Shown here: positions 5,300 through 11,966 of the stretch, one piece after another
How positions within the stretch are numbered: position 1 is the stretch's first letter
How the letters are laid out: every line of letters starts with the position of its first letter
From: CAZZEX01 sp964653285
GTDB lineage: Bacteria > Chloroflexota > Anaerolineae > B4-G1
NCBI GenBank assembly: GCA_964653285.1
Contig: CAZZEX010000111.1
Coordinates: forward strand, 1-15,121
Direction of reading: 5' to 3'
DNA length: 15,121 bases
Made by a program: the position numbers and the translations under genes
The notes under the pieces: generated by a model
The model's input: only the letters and a program-made list of their open reading frames with translations
Databases searched by the model: none
Told to the model about the DNA's origin: nothing

Positions 5300-7087
5300 A
5301 TGGGCCCTATGAGCGAGAATGAGACCGTCCGCACGGAGACGTTACCGGAGGGCGCGCTTTTCGTGAGTCCCGACGGTGTGCTCTACCGGGTGGCGATAGC
5401 GGGGAGCGCCGGTTTCCGCAAAGCGGAACCGTGGCCCTGGCCCCCTCACAGTTGGAGCGGTGCGACCGAGAAGCCGAGGACGGTGGCGCTGGTACCCGGG
5501 TCACTCCTGGCGCGCAACTACCCGGTGGTGGCCGAGGGCAGGCCGCTGCCCGTAGTGAGCCGGTCCGACTTCTTGGGTCCCGATGGTCAGCCAGGCCATT
5601 ACACCTTCCCCGACGAGCAACTTGCCAGGCTGGCAGCGCAGTTGGACGAAGCACTGGCACACCAGTCGGGTCTTGCAGTGCGCAAAGAACGGAAGCGTTG
5701 GATCCTCAGCGACGGGCGGCGCATCTTCCGCGTTTACCATTACCAAAGCGACAGCCAGGGGGGAGAGATAGACCTGGTCACCCGCTTCGCCGAGGAGCAC
5801 ATCGAAGCCCTGGCGTGCGAACAAGGGCCGCACTATTGGCAACACGTACCCGCTTGGGAGAAAACTCTGAGTGCGCCAGCGCAAGCCACAGAACTCTCCT
5901 CTCTGGAATCCGCGATCGAGGCAGTGATAGCAGAGGTGGCGGCGGTCACACTAGAACCCACTGCCTCACCAGCGATAGGAGTGGCAGAGAGGCCGGAGGC
6001 ACAGCCCGTCACGAAAGCGCCACTGGAGCCCAAACTTGAAGTGGCGGCACACGGCGCGCCTGTGGCACTTGCGACATCCAAAACAAGGAGAACTCCAGCG
6101 ATGATCCTCTCGATTGATATCGGATATGGCTACACCAAAGGCATCGGTCCCGACGGCCTACGCTTCTCGTTCCCCAGCGTGATTGGCACTGCTGAGGACA
6201 TCCGTTTCACCACCGACCTGATCCATGGCGGGGAGGAGCGACCGGTCAAGTACGGTAACTGGCGTTTCTTCTACGGCGAGCAGGCCGTGCTCCAGAGCCG
6301 GGTTCAGTCCACCATCTTTGACCGCAGCCGAGTCCATGACCACACCTACAAGATGCTCTTCGTCGCGGCGCTGGTCGAACTGGCCAAGTTAATGCCCGAT
6401 GCCGAGCGCGTCAAGGTGGTCACAGGATTGCCGGTGGGGTTCTTCGGCGACCGGCCTGAAGTTGTCAAATCGTTCGAGGGTGTCTACCGTGTCACCGCCG
6501 AGCGCGCGATCAGGTTTGCCGTCGAATCGGTAGTCGTCGCGCCACAGCCCTTCGGCTCCCTGTTCCAGGAACTGCTGAACAAGCAGGGCAAGATCGTCAG
6601 CAGCAACGTAGAGAGGGGACGAGTGGGCATCATTGACGTGGGCACCTACACCACCGACTTCGTCGTCTCGGACGAACTGCGCTACGTGCAACGGTTGAGC
6701 GGGTCTGTCCGCATCGGCTGGAGCAAGGTCATCAGCCAGGTGCAGCAGGCGCTGGGGGACTTATACAGGCTGGAGTTGATGCCCCACGAGGTGGACCGGG
6801 TGGTGCAGGCCAGGCAGGTACGAGTGCGCGGCGAGCCGGTGTCCCTGGAGGCATTGATCGAGCCCGCCATCACCGATATCCAAACGGCGATCATCGCCCG
6901 CGCCCGCGACCTGTGGGGCGAGGGCACCCGCCTGGATGTGATCCTGGTAAGCGGTGGGGGCGGGCCGCACCTGTACAACGCGATTCACGACGTGTACCCC
7001 CACGCGCGTCTACTCGATAACGCGTTTTGGGCCAACGCCGAAGGACTCTACCGCTTCGGCCAGCGGCCAGCGACTTTTGAGAGTTAG
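5300..7087 (+). CDS. ParM/StbA-like actin ATPase fused to an unknown N-terminal domain, 595 aa
   Basis: The C-terminal 328 residues form an actin-like ATPase of the ParM/StbA/Alp type: phosphate-1 loop DIGYGYTKG from D273, phosphate-2 loop IIDVGTYTTDF with D446, and adenosine loop ILVSGGGGPHLY from about 548. Such proteins polymerise on ATP and move plasmid DNA bound by a small adaptor; the next gene encodes such an adaptor. The first 190 residues are an unrecognised strand-rich domain (LFVSPDGVLYRV; RWILSDGRRIFRVYHYQ), followed by an Ala/Pro/Glu-rich linker to residue 267. ParM proteins are usually about 320-340 residues, so the front part is extra. An internal ATG at 6101 with AAGGAG 10 nt upstream would produce the ATPase alone. 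ATG 5309 is an alternative start; neither upstream start has a clear Shine-Dalgarno. Confidence 0.85.
   Translation: MGPMSENETVRTETLPEGALFVSPDGVLYRVAIAGSAGFRKAEPWPWPPHSWSGATEKPRTVALVPGSLLARNYPVVAEGRPLPVVSRSDFLGPDGQPGHYTFPDEQLARLAAQLDEALAHQSGLAVRKERKRWILSDGRRIFRVYHYQSDSQGGEIDLVTRFAEEHIEALACEQGPHYWQHVPAWEKTLSAPAQATELSSLESAIEAVIAEVAAVTLEPTASPAIGVAERPEAQPVTKAPLEPKLEVAAHGAPVALATSKTRRTPAMILSIDIGYGYTKGIGPDGLRFSFPSVIGTAEDIRFTTDLIHGGEERPVKYGNWRFFYGEQAVLQSRVQSTIFDRSRVHDHTYKMLFVAALVELAKLMPDAERVKVVTGLPVGFFGDRPEVVKSFEGVYRVTAERAIRFAVESVVVAPQPFGSLFQELLNKQGKIVSSNVERGRVGIIDVGTYTTDFVVSDELRYVQRLSGSVRIGWSKVISQVQQALGDLYRLELMPHEVDRVVQARQVRVRGEPVSLEALIEPAITDIQTAIIARARDLWGEGTRLDVILVSGGGGPHLYNAIHDVYPHARLLDNAFWANAEGLYRFGQRPATFES
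6085..6103 (+). promoter_or_regulatory. Internal ribosome binding site and start inside the ParM-like gene
   Basis: AAGGAG (6085-6090) lies 10 nt before the in-frame ATG at 6101, which is exactly where a stand-alone ParM-type protein would begin (MILSIDIGYGYTKG). The codons over the Shine-Dalgarno encode the end of the low-complexity linker. This suggests two products from one gene or a fusion of two formerly separate genes. Confidence 0.45.
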
Positions 7088-7094
7088 CCAGCAA

Positions 7095-7385
7095 ATGACG
7101 CTTACCTTCCACCTGGAGTTCAACCCACACGATGCCGACCACCGCCGGGTCTCTGACTGGCTGGCGGCCCAGCCGGACCCGGCTGAGGCCGTGGTGCGGT
7201 TGATTCGGGCCGCCAACGAGGGGGAGCGGCGGCTGCGGCAATGGGAGGAGTTGGCCACACTGCTGGCGAACGAGGTGCGGGATGTACGGGCTCAATTGAA
7301 GGGCCAGCCGCCAGAGGCGAACCCCGAACCGGAGGCGCACGAGGACCCGGAGTCGGCCCGGCGGCTGGATTCGATGCTCAGATAA
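7095..7385 (+). CDS. ParR-like ribbon-helix-helix adaptor protein, 96 aa
   Basis: The N-terminal half (TFHLEFNPHDADHRRVSDWL then AAQPDPAEAVVRLIRAA) has the layout of small centromere-binding partners of ParM-like actins: a short beta strand, 'NP.D.....W', 'QP..sEAvr..I'. In the family this folds as a ribbon-helix-helix dimer that binds DNA repeats and caps the actin filament. The C-terminal half is a charged helix and an acidic, proline-containing tail. The ATG at 7095 begins 7 nt after the stop of the ParM-like gene and has no strong Shine-Dalgarno, so translational coupling is likely. Its position next to an actin-like ATPase strongly supports the assignment; the DNA site it binds was not found. 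Confidence 0.7.
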   Translation: MTLTFHLEFNPHDADHRRVSDWLAAQPDPAEAVVRLIRAANEGERRLRQWEELATLLANEVRDVRAQLKGQPPEANPEPEAHEDPESARRLDSMLR

Positions 7386-7405
7386 CAGCGTCAGAGGATT
7401 AGACC

Positions 7406-8833
7406 ATGCCCCACGCCACCATCGGTTGGGAAAGAGCCGAGCCGCCAGGCGACAGGTCGTTCAACGCCTACCTGCACGCTCGAAACGGCCACCTTTACTT
7501 CGAAGACCTGAATCTGTTTGAGTTAACGCAATCCGGCGTTGATGAACAGCCGCTGGGCAGTCCCCTGGAAATCGTTCACCTCCCCAAAATCCGCGAGAAG
7601 ATCACGCGCATGAACGGGATCTTCAAGCGAGCGCGGGCGGCGCTGAACTACGAGGGCTGCTTCTATTACGCCTACGCTTCCAAGGCCAACGCCGCCGAGG
7701 AGGTGACGCGCACGGCTGTCGGCGCGGGCGCGCACCTGGAGATGTCCTCCAGCGTGGACGTGGACATCGCCCGCTACCTGGCAGCGCATGGCTATCTGAA
7801 GCCGGAGCAGATGGTCATCTGCAACGGTTTCAAAGGCCCCGGCTCCCTCTACGCCGAGAAAATCATCGCCTTCAAGCGGGACGTCCACGCCAACGTCATT
7901 CCCGTGCTGGAAGACTTGCCCGAACTCCGCCCCTTCGCCGAGTCCGGTCTCTCTTTCGCGGTAGGGCTGCGCCAGAAAATTGATTCGCACGTCCACACCG
8001 TAGCCGACGTAGACCGATCGCACATCCGGTTCGGGATGCAGACGGACGACCTCTTCGAAGCCGCACGCCGCATCGAGGCCCATCCCAACCTCACGCTCAC
8101 CCTCTACCACGCCATGGCCGGCACCCAGATTGCGGACTGCGCCGCCTTTGTGGAACGTCTGAGCGCGGCGCTGGAGGTCTACGCCCGTCTCAGACAACAG
8201 CAGCCCAACCTCAGCATCTTCGATTTCGGCGGCGGCACGCCGGTGGGCATGACGCTGGATTTTGATTTCGACTACGAGACCTTTGCCCACGAGTTGCTGG
8301 CGGCAGCCCAGAACATCTGCGCTCGCCACGGTGTGCCTGTCCCTCACGTCATGGGCGAGTTTGGCCGCTACACTGTCGCCGAGCACGGCGCGCACCTCTT
8401 CAAAGTCATCACTGCCAAGGACAACGGCTCACGCCTGCCCTGGTACCTGATCAACGGCAGCATCATGACCTCCTTCCCCGACATCTGGGCCATCGGCGAG
8501 CGCTTCATTGCGTTGCCCCTCAACCACCTGGATGAGCCCTTCCGCCGGGTCCTCCTGGCGGGCATCACCTGTGATAGCGACGACTTCTATCCCCTCCCCA
8601 ACAGCCCCGCCGTCCTCTATCTTCCCACCGTCACGGAGAATCTGTACGTCGGCTTCTTCGCCATCGGCGCTTACCAGGAGATGCTGGGCGGCGTGCGGGG
8701 GGCCAAGCACTGCGTCCTGCCCGAAGCGATGGAACTGATCATAGATCGAGATGAGGCCGGGAATTACCAGTTCACGGTGCTCAAGGAGCAGACGCCTGAG
8801 GATGTGTTGAATATCCTGGGGTATAAGGGATAG
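7406..8833 (+). CDS. speA: Biosynthetic arginine decarboxylase (PLP-dependent, fold III), 475 aa
   Basis: Converts L-arginine to agmatine and CO2, the first step of polyamine synthesis from arginine; cytoplasmic. The PLP lysine is K93 in YAYASKAN. The glycine-rich phosphate-binding loop is FGGGTP (274-279), followed by GEFGRYTV (317-324), FPDIWAI (357-363) and the C-terminal active-site motif CDSDD (389-393), then GFFAIGAYQE. The last group matches the short arginine decarboxylase clade of Bacteroidetes and Chloroflexota rather than the roughly 630-residue E. coli SpeA. A related carboxy-amino-acid decarboxylase specificity cannot be excluded from sequence alone. The gene lies 20 nt after the ParR-like gene, with GAGG about 9 nt before the ATG, and 12 nt before the permease gene. 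Both gaps suggest a common transcript. Confidence 0.87.
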   Translation: MPHATIGWERAEPPGDRSFNAYLHARNGHLYFEDLNLFELTQSGVDEQPLGSPLEIVHLPKIREKITRMNGIFKRARAALNYEGCFYYAYASKANAAEEVTRTAVGAGAHLEMSSSVDVDIARYLAAHGYLKPEQMVICNGFKGPGSLYAEKIIAFKRDVHANVIPVLEDLPELRPFAESGLSFAVGLRQKIDSHVHTVADVDRSHIRFGMQTDDLFEAARRIEAHPNLTLTLYHAMAGTQIADCAAFVERLSAALEVYARLRQQQPNLSIFDFGGGTPVGMTLDFDFDYETFAHELLAAAQNICARHGVPVPHVMGEFGRYTVAEHGAHLFKVITAKDNGSRLPWYLINGSIMTSFPDIWAIGERFIALPLNHLDEPFRRVLLAGITCDSDDFYPLPNSPAVLYLPTVTENLYVGFFAIGAYQEMLGGVRGAKHCVLPEAMELIIDRDEAGNYQFTVLKEQTPEDVLNILGYKG

Positions 8834-8845
8834 CAGAGATGTCCG

Positions 8846-10465
8846 ATGGTCTGCAATACCCTCGATTGGCTTTTGGCCTCCCTCCCCATCCTGACCATCC
8901 TCATCCTGATACTCCGCTTCCGCTGGGGCGGTGCTCAGGCCGGGGCGGCTGGATGGCTCGTGGCGCTCCTGGTGGCCGCGCTCCGCTTCGGCGCGGGGTG
9001 GCAGGTACTCGCCTATGCCCAATTGAAGGGCCTCCTGCTGACCCTCTTCGTGCTCTACATCGTATGGGCCGCGCTCCTCTTCTACCGCGTCACCGACGAG
9101 GCCGGCGTGCTTGCAGCCATCGGAGCGGGGCTCCCCCGCCTCACGCCCGACCGGGGACTACAGGCGCTGCTCCTGGGCTGGGTCTTTAGTGCCTTCCTGC
9201 AGGGCGTGAGCGGTTTCGGCGTGCCGGTGGCAGTCGTCGCGCCGCTGCTGGTGGGGCTGGGCTTCCCGCCTGTGGCCGCCGTCGTCGTCACCTCGGTAGG
9301 CCACTCCTGGGCCGTCACCTTTGGCTCGCTCGGCTCCTCCTTCTACGCCCTCATCGGAGCGACGGGGCGCACCGGAGAGGAGTTGGCCTCCTGGTCGGCG
9401 GTGATGCTCGGGCTTGCGTGTCTGGGCTGCGGGGCAGGAACACTATGGGCAGCGGGAGGGAGACGCGCGCTGCGGGCGGGCCTGCCCCCCCTGCTCCTCA
9501 TTGGGTCGGTGATGGCCGGAACCCAGTTCCTCGTCGTCACCCACGGACTGTGGTCCATCGGCAGCATGATGGCCGGGCTGTCCGGGCTGGCGGTCGGGGT
9601 GGCCTGGGCCCGCTGGCGAGCCGTCATAGAACACAGACGGGCAGGATTGGCGGATCGGACAAGCCCCCCACGCAGTGGGGGGTCTGGTGACAGCCCACCC
9701 ACAGTACCCAACCTTCCTCCCAGGGACATGCTTCTCGGTGGGGCACTGTTCCCCTACGCCCTGCTGGTCGCCATCGTGCTGGCCGCCCGGCTATTCCCGC
9801 CCGTGTACGATTTCCTCGGCCAGGTAGTCATCCGCGTGCAGTTCCCCGAACTGACCACCACCCGCGGCTGGGTGACGCCGGCCGGGCCGGGCCGCACCAT
9901 CAACGTCTTCGGCCACGCCGGGGCACTGCTGACCTACGCCTCCCTCGTCACCTATGGGCTGTTCCACCGGCGAGGCCGCTACGCACCCGGAGCGGCGCGC
10001 CGCATCGCGCGAGCCGTCATCCGGCGGGCGGTGCGCTCCAGCCTGGGGATAGCGGCCATGGTGGGCATGGCGGTGACGATGGAGCACGCGGGGATGACGC
10101 ACCTGCTGGCCGACGGGGTGGCGCGGGTGGCTGGGCCAGCCTTCCCACTGGTCGCCCCTTTCATCGGCGTGCTGGGGGCCTTTATGACCGGCTCCAACAC
10201 CAACTCCAACGTCGTCTTCGGCAGCCTGCAGCAGCACGTGGCGGCACTGGTCGGCGTGAGCCCGCTTATCATCCTGGCCGCGCAGACGGCGGGCGGCGCA
10301 GTGGGCTCGATGTTCGCCCCGGCCAAGGTCATCGTAGGATGCAGCACGGTGGAATTAGGGGGCCAGGAGGGGCCGGTGCTTCGAGCCGTGATGCGCTACG
10401 GCCTGGTCATCGCGGCCAGCCTGGCCCTGGCGACCGGCGCGGCGGTTTACCTGCACGGGCGTTGA
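8846..10465 (+). CDS. lctP: L-lactate permease family transporter (LctP/LldP), 539 aa
   Basis: A polytopic membrane protein with about 12-14 hydrophobic segments. Hallmarks of the lactate permease family (TC 2.A.14) are the SGFGVPVAVVAPLLVGLGF block (about 127-145), the GHSWAVTFGSLGS loop, and the C-terminal FMTGSNTNSNVVFGSLQQ followed by AQTAGGAVGSMFAPAKVIVG and GQEGPVLR. It imports L-lactate, glycolate or related 2-hydroxy acids with protons; exact substrate unknown. The ATG at 8846 is 12 nt after the speA stop. The upstream AGAG is a weak ribosome site, so coupling is plausible. A hydrophilic loop near residues 272-295 (RTSPPRSGGSGDSPP) contains an 8-bp perfect hairpin in the DNA (9664-9682) and looks like a tolerated repeat insertion. 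Confidence 0.92.
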   Translation: MVCNTLDWLLASLPILTILILILRFRWGGAQAGAAGWLVALLVAALRFGAGWQVLAYAQLKGLLLTLFVLYIVWAALLFYRVTDEAGVLAAIGAGLPRLTPDRGLQALLLGWVFSAFLQGVSGFGVPVAVVAPLLVGLGFPPVAAVVVTSVGHSWAVTFGSLGSSFYALIGATGRTGEELASWSAVMLGLACLGCGAGTLWAAGGRRALRAGLPPLLLIGSVMAGTQFLVVTHGLWSIGSMMAGLSGLAVGVAWARWRAVIEHRRAGLADRTSPPRSGGSGDSPPTVPNLPPRDMLLGGALFPYALLVAIVLAARLFPPVYDFLGQVVIRVQFPELTTTRGWVTPAGPGRTINVFGHAGALLTYASLVTYGLFHRRGRYAPGAARRIARAVIRRAVRSSLGIAAMVGMAVTMEHAGMTHLLADGVARVAGPAFPLVAPFIGVLGAFMTGSNTNSNVVFGSLQQHVAALVGVSPLIILAAQTAGGAVGSMFAPAKVIVGCSTVELGGQEGPVLRAVMRYGLVIAASLALATGAAVYLHGR

Positions 10466-10469
10466 GCCC

Positions 10470-10498
10470 TTGCCTTCCCCTTCATTTCCTGTTATACT
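10470..10498 (+). promoter_or_regulatory. Promoter of the HEPN/nucleotidyltransferase pair
   Basis: TTGCCT (10470-10475) and TATACT (10493-10498) are separated by 17 nt, giving a predicted start near 10505. The 91-bp MITE at 10517-10607 lies downstream, so it would be transcribed as part of the leader. Confidence 0.6.
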
Positions 10499-10508
10499 TT
10501 CGCTATAA

Positions 10509-10615
10509 GAAAAATGGTATCTTCTCAAAATGTAGGGGCGAACCCTTGCGGTCGCCCTGGTGGGCAGGCGCAAGACCTGCCCCTACCCCAAATTATTGAG
10601 AAGATACGAAAAATG
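10509..10615. mobile_element. 91-bp MITE with 8-bp target-site duplication
   Basis: The element (10517-10607) ends in perfect 12-bp inverted repeats, GTATCTTCTCAA (10517-10528) and TTGAGAAGATAC (10596-10607). It is flanked on both sides by the direct repeat GAAAAATG (10509-10516 and 10608-10615). Internally it carries a second inverted pair, GTAGGGGC (10532-10539) and GCCCCTAC, with a GGGCAGGCGCAAGACCTGCCC hairpin. The termini plus flanking duplication are strong evidence of transposition of a non-autonomous element by a transposase encoded elsewhere. The reading frame stays open through it into the HEPN gene. Confidence 0.8.
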
Positions 10616-10639
10616 GTAGTAATGAGAGACGAGATACCT

Positions 10640-11038
10640 ATGCGTGCCTCAAGACACGAGGTCGCCCTCTACATCGAGCATGCCCGTCAAATGCTGGATG
10701 TAGCCGCCCACAACCTGGCTGACGGCTTCTACGGATCGGCGATCAACCGGGCCTACTACGCCATCTTCTACGCCGCCAACGCGCTATTGGCGACCCAGGG
10801 CATCACCCACAGCAAACATTCAGGCGTGATTGCCGCTTTCCGGCAGCACTTCGTCAAGCCCGGGTTGATCGAGGTCGAATACAGCCGCATCTATGGACGA
10901 TTGATGGACAATCGGCACGTTAGCGACTATGAAGTCCAACTTCCCATAGACGCACAGGTGGCAGAAGACAACTTGCACGACGCACGACGCTTCGTTGAGC
11001 GCATTGAACAGATCCTGCAGCAAGAAGGCTGGCTGTGA
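10640..11038 (+). CDS. HEPN-domain protein (probable toxin/RNase half of a HEPN-MNT pair), 132 aa
   Basis: A four-helix HEPN protein: AINRAYYAIFYAANALLATQ (35-54) is the hallmark helix, followed by SKHSGVIAAFRQHFVKPGLI. An R-x5-H motif (R87 to H93, RLMDNRH) falls in the Rx4-6H spacing of the HEPN RNase active site, though this subfamily is not always catalytic. Family knowledge: in HepT/MntA-like modules the HEPN protein is a toxic RNase that the nucleotidyltransferase partner inactivates by AMP transfer. The start at 10640 follows the GAGAC/GAG purine stretch and fits the usual protein length. ATG 10622 would add six residues, and an open frame reaches back to 10514 through the MITE. It overlaps the next gene by 4 nt. 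Confidence 0.85.
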   Translation: MRASRHEVALYIEHARQMLDVAAHNLADGFYGSAINRAYYAIFYAANALLATQGITHSKHSGVIAAFRQHFVKPGLIEVEYSRIYGRLMDNRHVSDYEVQLPIDAQVAEDNLHDARRFVERIEQILQQEGWL

Positions 11039-11403
11039 ACGAACAGTCCATCGCCCATCTAAAGGCAAAAGAGCATCAGGCCGTCGGAACCTTTCTCGAC
11101 CGGCTACGCGAACGGTTTCCAGGACAGATTCTCCAGACCATCCTATTTGGGTCGAAGGCCCGTGGGGACAGTCGCTCCTGGTCTGATATAGACATTTTGA
11201 TTATAGTCAGGGAAGAGAGTTGGCCGTTACGTGGGGAGATCAGCACCCTCGCCGCCGACGTCTCTCTGGAGTACGACGTGCTCATCGGCCCCCGCGTCAT
11301 CGGGCAGGAGCGGTGGGAACGGATGAAGCAACGCCGCTTCGGCCTCTACCGGAACATTGTCTCCGAGGGTATCCCTCTGACATCCGCTGCGACACACTCC
11401 TGA
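11035..11403 (+). CDS. Minimal nucleotidyltransferase (MntA-like antitoxin candidate), 122 aa
   Basis: The signature TILFGSKARGDSRSWSDIDI (36-55) is the nucleotidyltransferase GSxxxG and DxD motif (G39, S40, D51, D53), with the third acidic residue at D81 (SLEYDVLIG). The C-terminus FGLYRNIVSEGIPL is typical of the family. In HEPN-MNT modules this enzyme transfers AMP from ATP onto the HEPN partner near its active site and so acts as the antitoxin. Translation begins at a GTG that overlaps the stop of the HEPN gene (GTGA, 4 nt), which implies coupled synthesis. Function as a toxin-antitoxin or defence module is inferred from the paired arrangement. Confidence 0.88.
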   Translation: MNEQSIAHLKAKEHQAVGTFLDRLRERFPGQILQTILFGSKARGDSRSWSDIDILIIVREESWPLRGEISTLAADVSLEYDVLIGPRVIGQERWERMKQRRFGLYRNIVSEGIPLTSAATHS

Positions 11404-11695
11404 TCCACTTCCCCGACCTTTGCGGCAGCAAAACGGCAGGTAGGCCGCTCTTTCGTTTTCCCTAACACGACCCGGTGCTTACTATGGCCCATCGGTGTCC
11501 CACCGCCTCTGTCAAAGTCGCGGCCAACCTGCCCTACGAAATCGGGAAGTTATTCTTGGCTCTCTGGGAACTGCCGTGGCGGGCGCACTGGAGGCCCGAA
11601 CTTGTTCGGGTTCCTCGCACCGCATCCCCAACGAGTTGGGGAGTCCGGAACTCAAACCACGGGAATTCCCAAAGACCCTTATTCTTTTATGAGCG
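11404..11695. repeat. Gene-free palindrome-rich stretch
   Basis: No supported gene is present. Three compact palindromes lie close together: CCCGAAC/GTTCGGG with a 2-nt loop (11595-11610), CCCCAA/TTGGGG with a 4-nt loop (11626-11641) and GGGAATTCCC (11661-11670). They resemble the dispersed GC-rich repeats found elsewhere in the window. None is followed by a T tract, so they are not typical intrinsic terminators, although they could end the HEPN/MNT transcript. The short plus-strand frames through this stretch lack a ribosome site and encode repeat sequence. Confidence 0.4.
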
Positions 11696-11966
11696 CTAAG
11701 TGAACGTGGTTACCAAAACCTCATCGCCGTAAATCTCATGGCGGCGGGTAGTGTGAGGGTCGTCGTCGGGCCAGAGGATCTCCAGCAGTTGGTCGGCGGG
11801 GACGACGTGGCCCCGGCGGGCCAGCAGCGCGGCCGTGTGCCGGCCCAGGACAGGGGCGGGGCCCGGGAAACGGGCCGGCTGGGCCGAGAGACGCACTGGC
11901 GAGAGCAGAGCCCCGGCGTCGAAGGACACCAGGGCTCTGGTGCGCGGAGGGCCAGCACGAACTCAC
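11696..11966 (-). pseudogene. Winged-helix (BTAD/SARP-like) regulator remnant
   Basis: The minus-strand frame encodes ALLARRGHVVPADQLLEILW followed by PDDDPHTTRR. This matches the winged-helix segment of SARP/BTAD-type regulators ('rG..V..dqLlelLWpd.dp'). The upstream part (LLSPVRLSAQPARFPGPAPV then LGRHT) is instead reminiscent of the C-terminal tail of CaiB-type CoA-transferases. The frame has no proper start, no effector domain follows, and it ends 3' at an unrelated tail (EVLVTTFT). It is best read as a decayed or chimeric fragment downstream of the PD-(D/E)XK gene. Confidence 0.4.

Noticed and set aside
5150..5300. A parC-like centromere upstream of the ParM-like gene
   Set aside because: No set of direct repeats is present; only one 10-bp palindrome is seen.
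7523..8395. A 290-codon minus-strand open frame
   Set aside because: Antisense to arginine decarboxylase; its length follows from codon bias of the real gene.
11475..11699. A 74-codon plus-strand frame after the nucleotidyltransferase gene
   Set aside because: It runs through three palindromic repeats and has no Shine-Dalgarno; likely non-coding.
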